A stretch of DNA of 64,000 nt from 13-2-20CM-66-19 sp963760225 (GCA_963760225.1 CAVXCD010000003.1:1240001-1304000), one strand, 5' to 3'. Shown: positions 7,799 through 17,840, counted from the stretch's first letter. Notes: a model not told the origin generated them from the sequence alone. Numbers and translations are program-made.

Positions 7799-8701
7799 AT
7801 GGGCAAGGACATCGAGCTAGCTATCCTGTTTGCGGACGTGGTCGGATCGACCCGACTGTACGATCTCATGGGAGACGTGCGGGCCCGCGAGATGGTGGCG
7901 ATCTGTATCGATGTCATGCGCAGCGCCACCGAGCAGCGCCAGGGCACGGTGATCAAGACCATGGGCGACGAGGTGATGGCCACCTTCCCCACGGCCGACG
8001 CCGCGCTCAATGCCGCCGCCCAGATGCAGCAGCAGATCACCTCGCACCCGCAGCTCAAGGTCGAGGGCCAGCCAGTCGCGATCCGCATCGGCTGCCATTT
8101 CGGTTCGGTGATGCTGGAGAACCGCGACGTGTTCGGCGCGGCCGTGCACACCGCCAATCGCATGACGAGCCAGGCCAAGGCCGGGCAGATCGTGACGACC
8201 GCCGCAACCGTCGACAAGCTGTCGCCGGAGTGGCGCGCTTCCTGCCGCCAGATCGACGTGGCGACCCTCAAGGGCCAGGGCAACGAGGTCACGCTGTTCG
8301 AGGTGTTGTGGCAGACCGAGGACGTCACCAGCATGGTGCCCGGCATCGCCGCCGAGTCGCGGCCGGCGCGCAGCCTGCGGCTGCGCCTGCGCTGCGACGA
8401 CCGTGAGCTGCTGGTGGACGAGCGACACTCGAGCATCACCATCGGGCGGGCCGAGGACAACGACGTGGTGGTCAAGGGCAACCTGATCTCGCGCCTGCAC
8501 GCGCGCATCGAGATCAACCGCAACAAGTTCGTACTGATCGACCAGAGCACCAACGGCACGTTCGTGCAGAGCTCGGACGGTGAGGAGTCCTTCGTGCGGC
8601 GCGACAGCCTGCAGATCCGCGGCCAGGGGATGATCGGGCTCGGCCGGCTGCCCGAGCAGAGCTCGCCGCAGACCATCCGCTACAGCTGCGAAGAAGGTTG
8701 A
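7799..8701 (+). CDS. Class III adenylate/guanylate cyclase with C-terminal FHA domain
   Basis: 300 residues. The N-terminal cyclase domain (about 1-180) has FADVVGST with the metal-binding D13 and MGDEVMATF with D57. The C-terminal FHA domain (about 205-290) has IGRAEDND, the phosphothreonine-binding SRLHA, and STNGTFV. Expected role: makes a cyclic nucleotide under control of phosphoprotein binding. Cyclase-FHA fusions occur in several proteobacteria, but no specific partner kinase is nearby. It stands alone, 34 bases after dusA. The mRNA is probably leaderless. Confidence 0.88.
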   Translation: MGKDIELAILFADVVGSTRLYDLMGDVRAREMVAICIDVMRSATEQRQGTVIKTMGDEVMATFPTADAALNAAAQMQQQITSHPQLKVEGQPVAIRIGCHFGSVMLENRDVFGAAVHTANRMTSQAKAGQIVTTAATVDKLSPEWRASCRQIDVATLKGQGNEVTLFEVLWQTEDVTSMVPGIAAESRPARSLRLRLRCDDRELLVDERHSSITIGRAEDNDVVVKGNLISRLHARIEINRNKFVLIDQSTNGTFVQSSDGEESFVRRDSLQIRGQGMIGLGRLPEQSSPQTIRYSCEEG

Positions 8702-8721
8702 GGCGCGCGCGGCGCCCGGGC

Positions 8722-10494
8722 TCAGCCGAGCTGCCGCTCGGTGGCGTCGAGCTCGCTCAACAGCGCCGCCGGCAGGCGGCTGCCATACCTGCCCAGATAC
8801 TCGCGGATCTCCGCCACTTCGCGCCGCCACAAGCCCGGGTCGACCGTCAGCAGCGCAGCGAGCGCTTCGGGCGTGATGTGCAGCCCGCGGGTGTCGAGGT
8901 CCTGTGGCAGCGGCAAGCGGCCGATGGGCGCATCCGCGGCGCCGGTCCTGCCGGCACAGCGATCGAGCATCCAGGCGAGCACACGCAGATTCTCGCCGTA
9001 CCCGGGCCAGAGGAATTTGCCGTGCGCGTCGCGCCGGAACCAGTTGACGTGGTAAATGCGCGGCGGCCGCGCGAGGCGTGCGCCGACGTCGAGCCAGTGC
9101 CGCCAGTAATCGCCGAAGTTGTAGCCGCAGAACGGCTGCATCGCCATCGGGTCGCGGCGCGTGACGCCCACCTGGCCGACCGCGGCCGCGGTCGTCTCGG
9201 AAGCGACCGAGGCGCCCAGCAGCACGCCGTGCTGCCAGTTACGTGCCTCGTACACCAGCGGCGCCACCTCGCGGCGCCGTCCGCCGAACACCAGCGCGGT
9301 GATCGGCACGCCGCCGGCGTCCTCGGCGTGCGGCGAGTAGCTCGGGTTGCGCTGCGCGGAAACCGTGAAGCGCGAGTTGGGGTGCGCCGCCGGGCCGTTG
9401 GCGGGATCGTACGGACGACCCTGCCAGTCGAGCACTGGCTTGCCGCTGCCCAGACCTTCCCACCAGGGCTGGCGGTCCGCGGTGAGCGCGACGTTGGTGT
9501 ACAGGGTATCGCGGCGGATCATCTCGTAGGCGTTGCGGTTGGTCTGCGGGTTGGTGCCCGGCACCACGCCGAAATAGCCGGCTTCCGGATTGATCGCCCA
9601 CAGCCGCCCGTCCTCGCCCGGGTGCAGCCAGGCGATGTCATCGCCGACCGTGAACACGCGCCAGCCCGGGAGCGATGCGGGCGGGATCAGCATCGCGAGG
9701 TTGGTCTTGCCGCAGGCGGAGGGGAATGCACAGGCGAGGTAGTGCGTCTCGCCCTGCGGATTCTGCAGGCCGACGATCAGCATGTGCTCGGCGAGCCAGC
9801 CCTCGCTGCGCGCCTGCCAGCTGGCGATGCGCAGCGCGTGGCATTTCTTGCCGAGCAGCGCGTTGCCGCCGTAGCCCGAGCCGTAGCTCTCGATGGCGAG
9901 CTCTTCGGGGAAATGCATGATGAAGCGGCGCGCGGGATCGAGCTCGCCGATGGAATGCAGGCCGCGCACGCAGCGCCCGTCGCGCGCGATGCGCTCGAGC
10001 GCCGCGCGCCCGGCGCGCGTCATGATCATCATGTTGAGCACGACGTACGGGCTGTCGGTGATCTCGACGCCGCAGCGCGCCAGCGGCGAGTTGAGCGGCC
10101 CCATGCAGTAGGGGACGACGTACAGAGTGCGCTCACGCATGCAGCCGCGAAACAGCTCGTGCATCTTCGCGTGCGCCTGCTGCGGGTCCATCCAGTGGTT
10201 GTTGGGACCGGCGTCCTCCTGCGAGCGCGTGCAGATGTAGGTGAGGTGCTCCACGCGCGCCACGTCGTTGGGCGCCGAGCGGTACAGGTTGCAGCCGGGG
10301 AAGGTCGCAGGATCGAGCGCCGTGAGTTCGCCGTCGCGCAGCATCTGCGCGGTGAGCTCGCGCGCCTCCGCATCGCTGCCCTCGCACCAGTGCACAGCGC
10401 GCGGCTGCGTCAGCTCGCGCACGCTGTCCACCCACTCGGCCACCGCGCGACTCAGCCGGGGCAGCGGGCTCATCATCTGTGCCGCGGTCGCCAT
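8722..10494 (-). CDS. pckG: Phosphoenolpyruvate carboxykinase (GTP)
   Basis: 590 residues, the normal length. The family P-loop AFPSACGKTNLAM lies at residues 256-268, and the GTP-type signatures FPGCNLYRS, MGPLNSP and NPEAGYFGV are present. It converts oxaloacetate to PEP for gluconeogenesis. The gene is convergent with the cyclase gene, with 20 bases between them. An agtata at 10501-10506 reads tatact on the coding strand, 6 bases from the ATG, which could mean a leaderless transcript; an internal ATG pair a few codons in is an alternative start. Confidence 0.96.
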   Translation of the reverse strand: MATAAQMMSPLPRLSRAVAEWVDSVRELTQPRAVHWCEGSDAEARELTAQMLRDGELTALDPATFPGCNLYRSAPNDVARVEHLTYICTRSQEDAGPNNHWMDPQQAHAKMHELFRGCMRERTLYVVPYCMGPLNSPLARCGVEITDSPYVVLNMMIMTRAGRAALERIARDGRCVRGLHSIGELDPARRFIMHFPEELAIESYGSGYGGNALLGKKCHALRIASWQARSEGWLAEHMLIVGLQNPQGETHYLACAFPSACGKTNLAMLIPPASLPGWRVFTVGDDIAWLHPGEDGRLWAINPEAGYFGVVPGTNPQTNRNAYEMIRRDTLYTNVALTADRQPWWEGLGSGKPVLDWQGRPYDPANGPAAHPNSRFTVSAQRNPSYSPHAEDAGGVPITALVFGGRRREVAPLVYEARNWQHGVLLGASVASETTAAAVGQVGVTRRDPMAMQPFCGYNFGDYWRHWLDVGARLARPPRIYHVNWFRRDAHGKFLWPGYGENLRVLAWMLDRCAGRTGAADAPIGRLPLPQDLDTRGLHITPEALAALLTVDPGLWRREVAEIREYLGRYGSRLPAALLSELDATERQLG

Positions 10495-10674
10495 GGGCGA
10501 AGTATATCCCGGCCGGCTACAGCACCCTGATAGAGTAACGACTGCCGCGCTTAGGCGGCCTGCGGGAACCGCGGCCCTTCAGTTTGCAGCAAATTCAGGA
10601 AGATATGGACCTCGACAGGCGCAGCGGCGCGGCGCGAGGATCCTGCGGTGGCCTAAGCGCGGGCATGGCTCCTC

Positions 10675-12672
10675 GTGTTGGATCTTGAAGACATATTCGG
10701 TGCGGGCGGGCCCCTCGAGCGGGCGCTGCCTGACTTTCGGGTGCGTCGCGAGCAGCTGCACATGGCGCAGCGCGTCGCCGCCGCGCTTGCCGCGCGCGAG
10801 CCGCTGATCGTCGAGGCGGGCACCGGGACCGGCAAGACCTTCGCCTACCTCGTGCCGGCGCTGCTGTCCGGGGCGCGCGTGCTGATCTCCACCGGCACGC
10901 GCACCCTGCAGGACCAGCTGTTCGCCAAGGACCTGCCGCTGGTGAGCGCCGCACTCGGGCGGCCGGCGCGGGTCGCGCTGCTCAAAGGTCGCGCCAACTA
11001 CCTGTGCCGTTACCGCCTGGCGCGCGCCGTCGAGGGCGAGCAGCTGCCGCTGGTCGACTCCGCCGCCGCCACCGGCCGCGCGGCGCGCTCGATGCTCTCG
11101 CGCATCGAGCGCTGGGCGCTTACCACCCAGCGCGGTGACCTGGCAGAGGTGCGCGGTCTGTCCGATTCCCACGCCGTATGGCCGCAGGTCACCTCGACGC
11201 GCGAAAGCTGCCTCGGCATGCGCTGTGCGGAGATCTCGCGCTGCCACGTAGCGCTCGCGCGACGCGAGGCGCTCGAGGCTGATCTGGTCATCGTCAACCA
11301 CCACCTGCTGCTCGCCGACCTGGCCCTGAAGGAGGACGGCTTCGGCGACCTGCTGGGCTCGGCCGATGCGGTGATCCTCGACGAGGCCCACCAGATCCCC
11401 GATCTCGCCACGCAGTTCTTCGGCGCCCATGTGAGCAGCCGCCAGCTCGAGACGCTGCTGCGCGACGCGCGCGTCGAGCTCAACATCGCGGCGGCGCGCC
11501 CGGACGCCGCGGCGGCGGCCGCAACGTCCGCCGCGCGCGCGCTGCAGGCGCTGGAGCAGGCGCTGCGCGAGCTGCGTGCCGCGGCTCCGGCGACGCCCGG
11601 TCGCACGGCCTGGTCAGCCGCCAGCACGCGGCTGCGCGAGCTGGCGCAGGGGCTGCTCGAAGCGCTCGAGGAGCTGTCGGCCGCGCTCGCCCGCGCGGAG
11701 ACAGCCGGCGGCGCAGCCCTCGCCGAGCGCGCCGCTGAGCTCGCCGCGAGTCTTGTGCGCATCGTGGCCTTCGACGAGCAGGACGGTGCGCGCACCCTCG
11801 AGGTCGGCGCGCGCGGCATCGCGCTCAGCCTCATGCCGTTCGACATCTCCGAGCGCTTTCGCTCGCTGGTGCACGCGCGCGGCAGCGCCTGGATATTCAC
11901 CTCCGCCACGCTGTCGGTCGGCGAGGAGTTCGGACACTTCACCGGCCGGCTCGGGCTTGGCGAGGCGCCGACGCTGCGCATCGACAGCCCTTTCGACCAC
12001 GAGCGCCAATCGCTGCTCTACCTGCCGCCGCGGCTGCCCGAGCCCGCCTCGAGCGGCTACGTCGCGGCGGTGATCGACACCGCGCTGCCGCTGATCGAGG
12101 CTGCGCGCGGTGGTGCCTTCGTGCTGTTCACCAGCCACCGGGCACTCTCGCAGGGCGCCGCGCTGGTGCGCGCACGCTGGGGGCAGGAGGAGCCCTACCG
12201 CCTGCTGGTGCAGGGCGAGGCCCCGCGCGAGCGGCTGCTGCAGGAGTTTCGCGCCGACGGCAACGCGGTGCTGCTCGGCACCGCGAGTTTCTGGGAAGGA
12301 GTGGACGTCAAGGGCGACGCGCTGCGGCTGGTGGTGATCGAGAAGCTGCCATTTGCATCCCCGGACGATCCGCTGGTGCGCGCGCGTATCGAGCACCTCA
12401 CGGCGAGCGGTGGCAATGCGTTTCGTGACTACCAGCTCCCGGAGGCGGCGCTTGCGCTCAAGCAGGGCGCCGGGCGGCTGATTCGCAGCGAGGATGACTA
12501 CGGTGTGGTGGTGATCTGTGATCCGCGCATGGTCGCGCGCACCTATGGCCGCGTGTTTCTGGCCGCCCTGCCGCCGATGAGCGTCACGCAGGATGCGGAC
12601 GAGGTGCTGCGCTTCCTCGCGCGCCACGCGCCGCGGCACGGCGGCGTGCGCGCCGCCGCCGCGCTGCCGTGA
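10675..12672 (+). CDS. yoaA: ATP-dependent DNA helicase, YoaA/DinG family (XPD-like)
   Basis: 665 residues from GTG 10675 (TTG 10678 is an alternative). Walker A is AGTGTGKT (48-55) and the DEAH box is at 236-239. Four cysteines, C111, C179, C184 and C190, are spaced as in the 4Fe-4S cluster of XPD-family helicases. Motifs FTSATLS, FWEGVDV and QGAGRLIRS follow. It unwinds damaged or blocked replication DNA. It overlaps tsaB by 4 bases (GTGA), as in many gammaproteobacteria where yoaA and tsaB are neighbours. The middle part, residues 260-380, is Ala/Arg-rich and variable. Confidence 0.93.
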   Translation: MLDLEDIFGAGGPLERALPDFRVRREQLHMAQRVAAALAAREPLIVEAGTGTGKTFAYLVPALLSGARVLISTGTRTLQDQLFAKDLPLVSAALGRPARVALLKGRANYLCRYRLARAVEGEQLPLVDSAAATGRAARSMLSRIERWALTTQRGDLAEVRGLSDSHAVWPQVTSTRESCLGMRCAEISRCHVALARREALEADLVIVNHHLLLADLALKEDGFGDLLGSADAVILDEAHQIPDLATQFFGAHVSSRQLETLLRDARVELNIAAARPDAAAAAATSAARALQALEQALRELRAAAPATPGRTAWSAASTRLRELAQGLLEALEELSAALARAETAGGAALAERAAELAASLVRIVAFDEQDGARTLEVGARGIALSLMPFDISERFRSLVHARGSAWIFTSATLSVGEEFGHFTGRLGLGEAPTLRIDSPFDHERQSLLYLPPRLPEPASSGYVAAVIDTALPLIEAARGGAFVLFTSHRALSQGAALVRARWGQEEPYRLLVQGEAPRERLLQEFRADGNAVLLGTASFWEGVDVKGDALRLVVIEKLPFASPDDPLVRARIEHLTASGGNAFRDYQLPEAALALKQGAGRLIRSEDDYGVVVICDPRMVARTYGRVFLAALPPMSVTQDADEVLRFLARHAPRHGGVRAAAALP

Positions 12673-13373
12673 AGATTCTCGCCCTGGATACCGCGACCGA
12701 GAACTGCTCGGTGGCGCTGTGGCTCGATGGCCAGCTCAGCGTGCGCGAGCAGCTGCTCGAGCGCGGCCATGCGGAGCAGCTACTGCCGATGCTCGACGAG
12801 CTGCTGGCCGCCTCCGGCGTATCGCTCAGGCAGCTGGCGGCGATCGCGTTCGGCAGGGGCCCTGGCGCCTTCACCGGCGTGCGCCTCGCGGCGAGCGTGG
12901 CCCAGGGCCTCGCCTTCGGCGCGCAGTTGCCGGTCGTGCCCGTTTCGGACCTGGCGGCGCTCGCCGAGCGGGTGCTGAGCGAGAACGAGGGGACACGCCG
13001 CGTCATCGTCTGCACCGACGCGCGCCTGGGCGAGCTCTACTGGGGCTGCTTCGAGCGCGGCGACTCGGGACTGGCTGCCGCCGCGACCCCCGAGCGCGTG
13101 AGCCGCCCCGACGCGGTCCACCTGCCGGAGGGCTGGAACGGCACAGGTGAGGGTTGGCTCGCTGCCGGTTCGGGCTTCAGTGCCTACCCGCAGCTGAAGG
13201 TGGCACTCGGAGCCGCGCCGGACGGCATCCGGGAGGGGTTGTTCCCGCGCGCCCGCGAAGTGGCGCGCCTGGCCGCCCCCGAGGTGAGCGCGGGACGCGT
13301 CCTGCCCGCGGAAGCCGCCATTCCGGTATACCTGCGGGATGATGTCGCGCAGCCTGCGAAGGCGCGGTCATGA
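12669..13373 (+). CDS. tsaB: tRNA threonylcarbamoyladenosine biosynthesis protein TsaB
   Basis: 234 residues, GTG start overlapping the yoaA stop. The ASKHA-fold motifs ILALDTATENCSVAL and GRGPGAFTGVRLAAS are clear. TsaB is the scaffold partner of TsaD in making t6A37 in ANN-decoding tRNAs. The last codons carry part of a candidate PHO box for the next operon. Confidence 0.94.
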   Translation: MKILALDTATENCSVALWLDGQLSVREQLLERGHAEQLLPMLDELLAASGVSLRQLAAIAFGRGPGAFTGVRLAASVAQGLAFGAQLPVVPVSDLAALAERVLSENEGTRRVIVCTDARLGELYWGCFERGDSGLAAAATPERVSRPDAVHLPEGWNGTGEGWLAAGSGFSAYPQLKVALGAAPDGIREGLFPRAREVARLAAPEVSAGRVLPAEAAIPVYLRDDVAQPAKARS

Positions 13374-13414
13374 AACTGACACCACTGATTGGACCCTTGT
13401 CATGAATCTGCAAC
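13365..13414 (+). promoter_or_regulatory. Two candidate PHO boxes upstream of phoB
   Basis: Box 1 is cggtcat-gaaa-ctgacac (13365-13382), and box 2 is ttgtcat-gaat-ctgcaac (13397-13414). Each follows the seven-four-seven layout of the PhoB site (consensus repeat CTGTCAT), matching 11 of 14 and 10 of 14 repeat positions. The boxes start 32 bases apart, about three helical turns. They fit the known autoregulation of phoBR. Assignment is by eye. Confidence 0.6.
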
Positions 13415-13457
13415 ACGCCGCCTCTCTAATAGCCGCGCGCCCGCCACGGCCAGCACG

Positions 13458-14153
<696 letters not shown>

Positions 14154-14183
14154 AAGCACTATTTAGAGGCACCCACCCAATCC

Positions 14184-15509
14184 ATGGAACCCGCGACACA
14201 GGTGTGGTGGTTCGCCGCGGGTCGATTGCTCGGCACCGTGCTGATCGGCTGCGCTGCCGGTTGGCTGGTGGGCAGCCCCTGGGGCGGACTGGCCTGCGCG
14301 CTGGCGCTGCACCTCGCCTGGGTGCTGGCCAACCTGTTTCGCCTCGAATGGTGGCTGCGCCACCGCAGCTTCGCCGATCCGCCCGACGTCGGCGGCGTGT
14401 GGGGCGAGATCATCGCGCAGATCGTGCGGCTGCACCGCCGCAAGCGCTTCCACAAGCAGCGCTTCGTGCAGCTGATGCGCCAGCTGCAGCGCTCCACCGC
14501 CGCTTTGCCGAACGGCGTGGTCATCCTCAATGCCCAGCGCGAGATCGTGTGGTTCAACCGCATGGCGGCGCGGCTGCTCAACCTGCGCCGCACCGCCGAT
14601 CTCGGCATGCGCATCGAGCACCTGCTGCGCGAGCCGGAGTTCGTGCGCTACCTCGCCGGGAAGGATTATTCCAACCCGGTGGCCATCCGCCCGACGACCG
14701 CCGAGGACTGCTACCTCTCGCTGCAGGTCGCACCCTACGGCGAGGGTCAGCTGCTGATGCTGGTGAGCGATGTGTCGCGGCAGATGCGGCTCGAGGCCGT
14801 GCGGCGCGACTTCGTGGCGAACGCCTCGCACGAGCTGCGTTCCCCGCTTACGGTGATCTCCGGCTACCTCGAGACGCTCGCGCAGGACGCAGCGCTCGAT
14901 ACGGAGCTGCAGGGACCGCTCGCCGAGATGCGCCGGCAGGCGGAGCGCATGACCGCCATCATCCGCGATCTGCTCGCGCTGTCGCGCCTGGAGGAGAGCG
15001 ACGAAGTGGAGGGCGGCGAGCCGATCGACATCGCCGCCTTGCTCGCACTGCTGCGCAAGGACGTGCTGGCGCGCGCCGTGCACCCGCAGGAAGTGCGCGT
15101 GCGCATCGAGTCGGCCGCGCAGCTGCTCGGCGATGAGCCGGAGATCCACTCCGCTTTCTCCAATCTGGTCGACAACGCGGCGAAATACACCCCCACGGAG
15201 GGGGCGATCGAGATGCGCTGGTGGCAGGACGAGGACGGCGCGCATTTCGCGGTCAGCGACACCGGCATGGGGATTCCGCCTGAGCACATTCCGCGCCTGA
15301 CCGAGCGCTTCTACCGGGTGGATGCCGGGCGCTCACGCGCGACCGGCGGTTCGGGTCTGGGGCTCGCGATCGTCAAGCACGTGCTGCAACGGCACGGCGC
15401 GACGCTCGAAGTGCAGAGCACGCAGGGGACCGGCTCGACGTTCACCTGTCATTTCCCGCCCGAACGTCTCGTACCGCTACAGGCGACCGAGACTGCTGCA
15501 ACGGCTTAG
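14184..15509 (+). CDS. phoR: Phosphate regulon sensor kinase PhoR
   Basis: 441 residues: two N-terminal membrane helices (about 8-50), a charged linker, a PAS domain (about 105-205; LPNGVVILNAQREIVWFN), then the HisKA domain with H216 in ASHELRSPLT and the ATP-binding domain (LVDNAAKYT, DTGMGIP, GGSGLGLAI). It has no sizeable periplasmic domain, as usual for PhoR, which senses phosphate through Pst and PhoU. Cotranscribed with phoB. Confidence 0.96.
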   Translation: MEPATQVWWFAAGRLLGTVLIGCAAGWLVGSPWGGLACALALHLAWVLANLFRLEWWLRHRSFADPPDVGGVWGEIIAQIVRLHRRKRFHKQRFVQLMRQLQRSTAALPNGVVILNAQREIVWFNRMAARLLNLRRTADLGMRIEHLLREPEFVRYLAGKDYSNPVAIRPTTAEDCYLSLQVAPYGEGQLLMLVSDVSRQMRLEAVRRDFVANASHELRSPLTVISGYLETLAQDAALDTELQGPLAEMRRQAERMTAIIRDLLALSRLEESDEVEGGEPIDIAALLALLRKDVLARAVHPQEVRVRIESAAQLLGDEPEIHSAFSNLVDNAAKYTPTEGAIEMRWWQDEDGAHFAVSDTGMGIPPEHIPRLTERFYRVDAGRSRATGGSGLGLAIVKHVLQRHGATLEVQSTQGTGSTFTCHFPPERLVPLQATETAATA

Positions 15510-15553
15510 GAGTTGTTCGCAACCCGCTAATTCGTAAGAAAGATTTAGTCCTA

Positions 15554-15571
15554 CTGTCACACAATCGACAC
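15554..15571 (+). promoter_or_regulatory. Weak candidate PHO box before the metallophosphoesterase gene
   Basis: ctgtcac-acaa-tcgacac. The first half matches six of seven bases of CTGTCAT, but the second matches poorly. It lies 25 bases before the ATG at 15596, between phoR and a PlcP-like gene, which is why it is listed. Confidence 0.3.
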
Positions 15572-15595
15572 GCCCCCGGGACACCCTAGGGGTCC

Positions 15596-16411
15596 ATGGC
15601 AAGTTCCAGCCCTGCCCGCGGCGCTACCGGCACGCACGTCCGAACGCTGTTTCTCTCGGACATCCACCTGGGTTACCGGCACGCGCGCGTCGGCGAGCTC
15701 AACGAGTTCCTCGCCGGCGTCGAGGCGGAGTCCATCGTGCTGGTCGGGGACATCGTCGATGCCCTGAGCCTCGCGCGCCGCCCCTACTGGACGTCCGCGC
15801 ACACCCAGGTGGTGCGCACGCTGCTCGCGCGGCAGCGCGCCGGCGCGCGGCTCATCTATATGCCCGGCAACCACGATGCGAGCCTCGCGCTGCTGGCGCA
15901 CATGCTGCAGGGCCAGTTCGAGGTGCATCGCGAGTGGGTGCATCGCACCGCGCGCGGCGAGCGACTGCTGGTGATGCACGGCGACCAGCTCGACGAGCGC
16001 ATGCCCTGTGCGCGCTGGCTGACGCAGCTCGGCGATGTGCTGCACGGGACGATGGTGAGCGTCAGCCATACCGTGAACAACGTGCGCCGTGCGCTCGGCA
16101 GGCCCTACTGGCCGCTCACCGAGTACCTGAAGCTGCGCATCGGCGCCAGCCTGCGCTACATCGAGCAGTTCGAGCAGCTCGCCGCGGCCCATGCGCGCGA
16201 CAACGGCTACGACGGCGTGGTGTGCGGACACATTCATCGCGCCAACCTGCGGCACATCGCCGGCGCGCTCTACGCCAACACCGGCGACTGGGTGGAGAGC
16301 TGCACGGCGCTCGTCGAGAGCGGGCGCGGCGAGCTGTCGCTGCTGCGCTGGCCGCATGCGCCGGCGGCGCAGCGCCGGCGGCGCGTCGCGCTGCTCGCCG
16401 ACGCGGCGTGA
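15596..16411 (+). CDS. LpxH/PlcP-like metallophosphoesterase
   Basis: 271 residues. The calcineurin-like metal ligands are all present: D22 and H24 (SDIHLG), D52 (GDIVD), N92/H93 (GNHD), H128 (MHGDQ) and the GHIH at 211-214. The ending NTGDWVESCTALVE is shared with the PlcP-type phospholipases C that cleave phospholipid head groups during phosphate starvation, and less with LpxH of lipid A synthesis. The location between phoR and phoU supports the phosphate role. Automated annotation as UDP-2,3-diacylglucosamine diphosphatase is likely, but I consider PlcP more probable. Confidence 0.75.
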   Translation: MASSSPARGATGTHVRTLFLSDIHLGYRHARVGELNEFLAGVEAESIVLVGDIVDALSLARRPYWTSAHTQVVRTLLARQRAGARLIYMPGNHDASLALLAHMLQGQFEVHREWVHRTARGERLLVMHGDQLDERMPCARWLTQLGDVLHGTMVSVSHTVNNVRRALGRPYWPLTEYLKLRIGASLRYIEQFEQLAAAHARDNGYDGVVCGHIHRANLRHIAGALYANTGDWVESCTALVESGRGELSLLRWPHAPAAQRRRRVALLADAA

Positions 16412-16504
16412 GCCGCGCGCCCGCGCGGCGCCGGCGCGCTGCCTGGTGCGCCGATCGCTTGAAGCTGTGACGGCGGTCATGCACCCTGCCGGCGGCAGTT
16501 CCGC

Positions 16505-16510
16505 TATGAT
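16505..16510 (+). promoter_or_regulatory. -10-like element upstream of phoU
   Basis: tatgat (five of six to tataat), about 50 bases before the phoU ATG. No clear -35 or well-phased PHO box was found in front of it, so support is limited. Confidence 0.35.
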
Positions 16511-16560
16511 CGCCCCTGGTGCCGCGCGCTTCGCTTCGCGAACCGGGCCGGAGAACACGC

Positions 16561-17313
16561 ATGGAAACCGCTGACCTCAGCCACCACATCTCGCGCCGCT
16601 TCAACGAGGACCTCGAACGGGTACGCGGCAAGGTGCTCGGCATGGGCGGCTTCGTCGAGCAGCAGCTGCACAAGGCGATCACCGCGTTGGTGGAAGGCGA
16701 CAGCTCGCTCGGCGAGTCGGTCGCCATGGACGATCACCAGGTGAACAACATGGAGATCGCCATTGACGAGGAGTGCAGCCGCATTCTCGCCACGCGCGCC
16801 CCGGCTGCCGGGGATCTGCGCGTGATCGTCGCCATCATCAAGACCATCACCGACCTCGAGCGCATTGGCGATGAGGGCGAGAAGATCGGTTACATCGCCT
16901 CGCGCCTGGCCACCATGGAGCGACCGGCGGACAAGTACCGCGAGATCAAGCACCTCGGCCGGGTGGTGTCGGAGATGGTGCATGACGCGCTCGATGCCTT
17001 CGCGCGCATGGACGTCGAGTCGGCGCTGCGTGTCGCGCGCCAGGACCGCCTGGTGGACGAGGAGTACGAGGCGATTCAGCGGCAGAGCATCACCTTCATG
17101 ATGGAGGACCCGCGCACCATCCGCCGCGCGCTCGATGTGATGTGGGTGGTGCGCGCGCTCGAGCGCATCGGCGATCACGCCAAGAACATCAGCGAGTACG
17201 TCATCTACATGGTGCACGGTAAGGACATCCGCCACACCTCGCTCGATGACGTCGAGCGCGAGCTGCGCGGCGGCACCACCGGCGCCGCCAGCCAGCCGCC
17301 GGCCTCGGCCTGA
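16561..17313 (+). CDS. phoU: Phosphate signalling protein PhoU
   Basis: 250 residues from ATG 16561. It consists of two PhoU repeats, each with the metal-binding helix pattern: TITDLERIGDEGEKIG in the first and VVRALERIGDHAKNIS in the second. PhoU links the Pst transporter to PhoR and keeps the kinase off when phosphate is plentiful. Unusually, it is separate from the pst genes here, with the phoBR group instead. The last 20 residues are low-complexity Gly/Ala/Pro. Confidence 0.96.
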   Translation: METADLSHHISRRFNEDLERVRGKVLGMGGFVEQQLHKAITALVEGDSSLGESVAMDDHQVNNMEIAIDEECSRILATRAPAAGDLRVIVAIIKTITDLERIGDEGEKIGYIASRLATMERPADKYREIKHLGRVVSEMVHDALDAFARMDVESALRVARQDRLVDEEYEAIQRQSITFMMEDPRTIRRALDVMWVVRALERIGDHAKNISEYVIYMVHGKDIRHTSLDDVERELRGGTTGAASQPPASA

Positions 17314-17339
17314 ACTCCCCGCCTGCCGCCTTAGAGCGC

Positions 17340-17840
17340 GTGCCCACCCGGCGCCTGAGCAACCTTGCCGGCTTCGCGCTGTGTGCGGCGCTGCTGGCCT
17401 ATGCGCTGTATGCGCAGTTCCAGCTGCACCTCGAGCCGTGCCCGCTGTGCATCTTCCAGCGCATCGGCGTGGCGCTGCTGGCGCTGGCGTTTCTCGCCGC
17501 GGCGCTGCACGACCCGCGCGGCGGCGGCCGCTACGGCTATGCGCTCGCCATCGCGCTCGCATCGCTCGTCACCGCCGCGGTGGCCGCCCGACACCTGTAT
17601 GTGCAGAGCCTGCCACCGGGGAGTCTGCCCTCGTGCGGCGCGCCGCTCGCGGTGCTCATGAAGTTCATGCCGCTGTGGCAGCTGATTCGCAAGGTACTCA
17701 GCGGCAGCGGCGAGTGCGGCGAGGTCAACTGGCGGTTCCTCGGGCTGGCGATGCCCGCATGGGTGATGCTGTGGGCGCTCGCGCTCGGCGCCGGCGGCGT
17801 CGCCGCCAACTTCAGACGAGCAGGTTCCGCAGCACGTTGA
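17340..17840 (+). CDS. dsbB: Disulfide bond formation protein DsbB
   Basis: 166 residues, GTG start. Four hydrophobic helices carry the first redox pair C34/C37 (EPCPLCIFQR) and the second pair C99 and C126 in the periplasmic loop. DsbB re-oxidises DsbA and passes electrons to quinone in the inner membrane. Its last 29 bases overlap the end of dapE on the other strand. Confidence 0.93.
   Translation: MPTRRLSNLAGFALCAALLAYALYAQFQLHLEPCPLCIFQRIGVALLALAFLAAALHDPRGGGRYGYALAIALASLVTAAVAARHLYVQSLPPGSLPSCGAPLAVLMKFMPLWQLIRKVLSGSGECGEVNWRFLGLAMPAWVMLWALALGAGGVAANFRRAGSAAR

Noticed and set aside
8698..10530. 610-codon open frame antisense to pckG
   Set aside because: Shadow of pckG with no conserved motif.
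15510..15595. Terminator after phoR
   Set aside because: No stable hairpin followed by T residues was visible.
16460..16510. PHO box before phoU
   Set aside because: A cggtcat is present, but no second repeat falls at the required 11-base distance.
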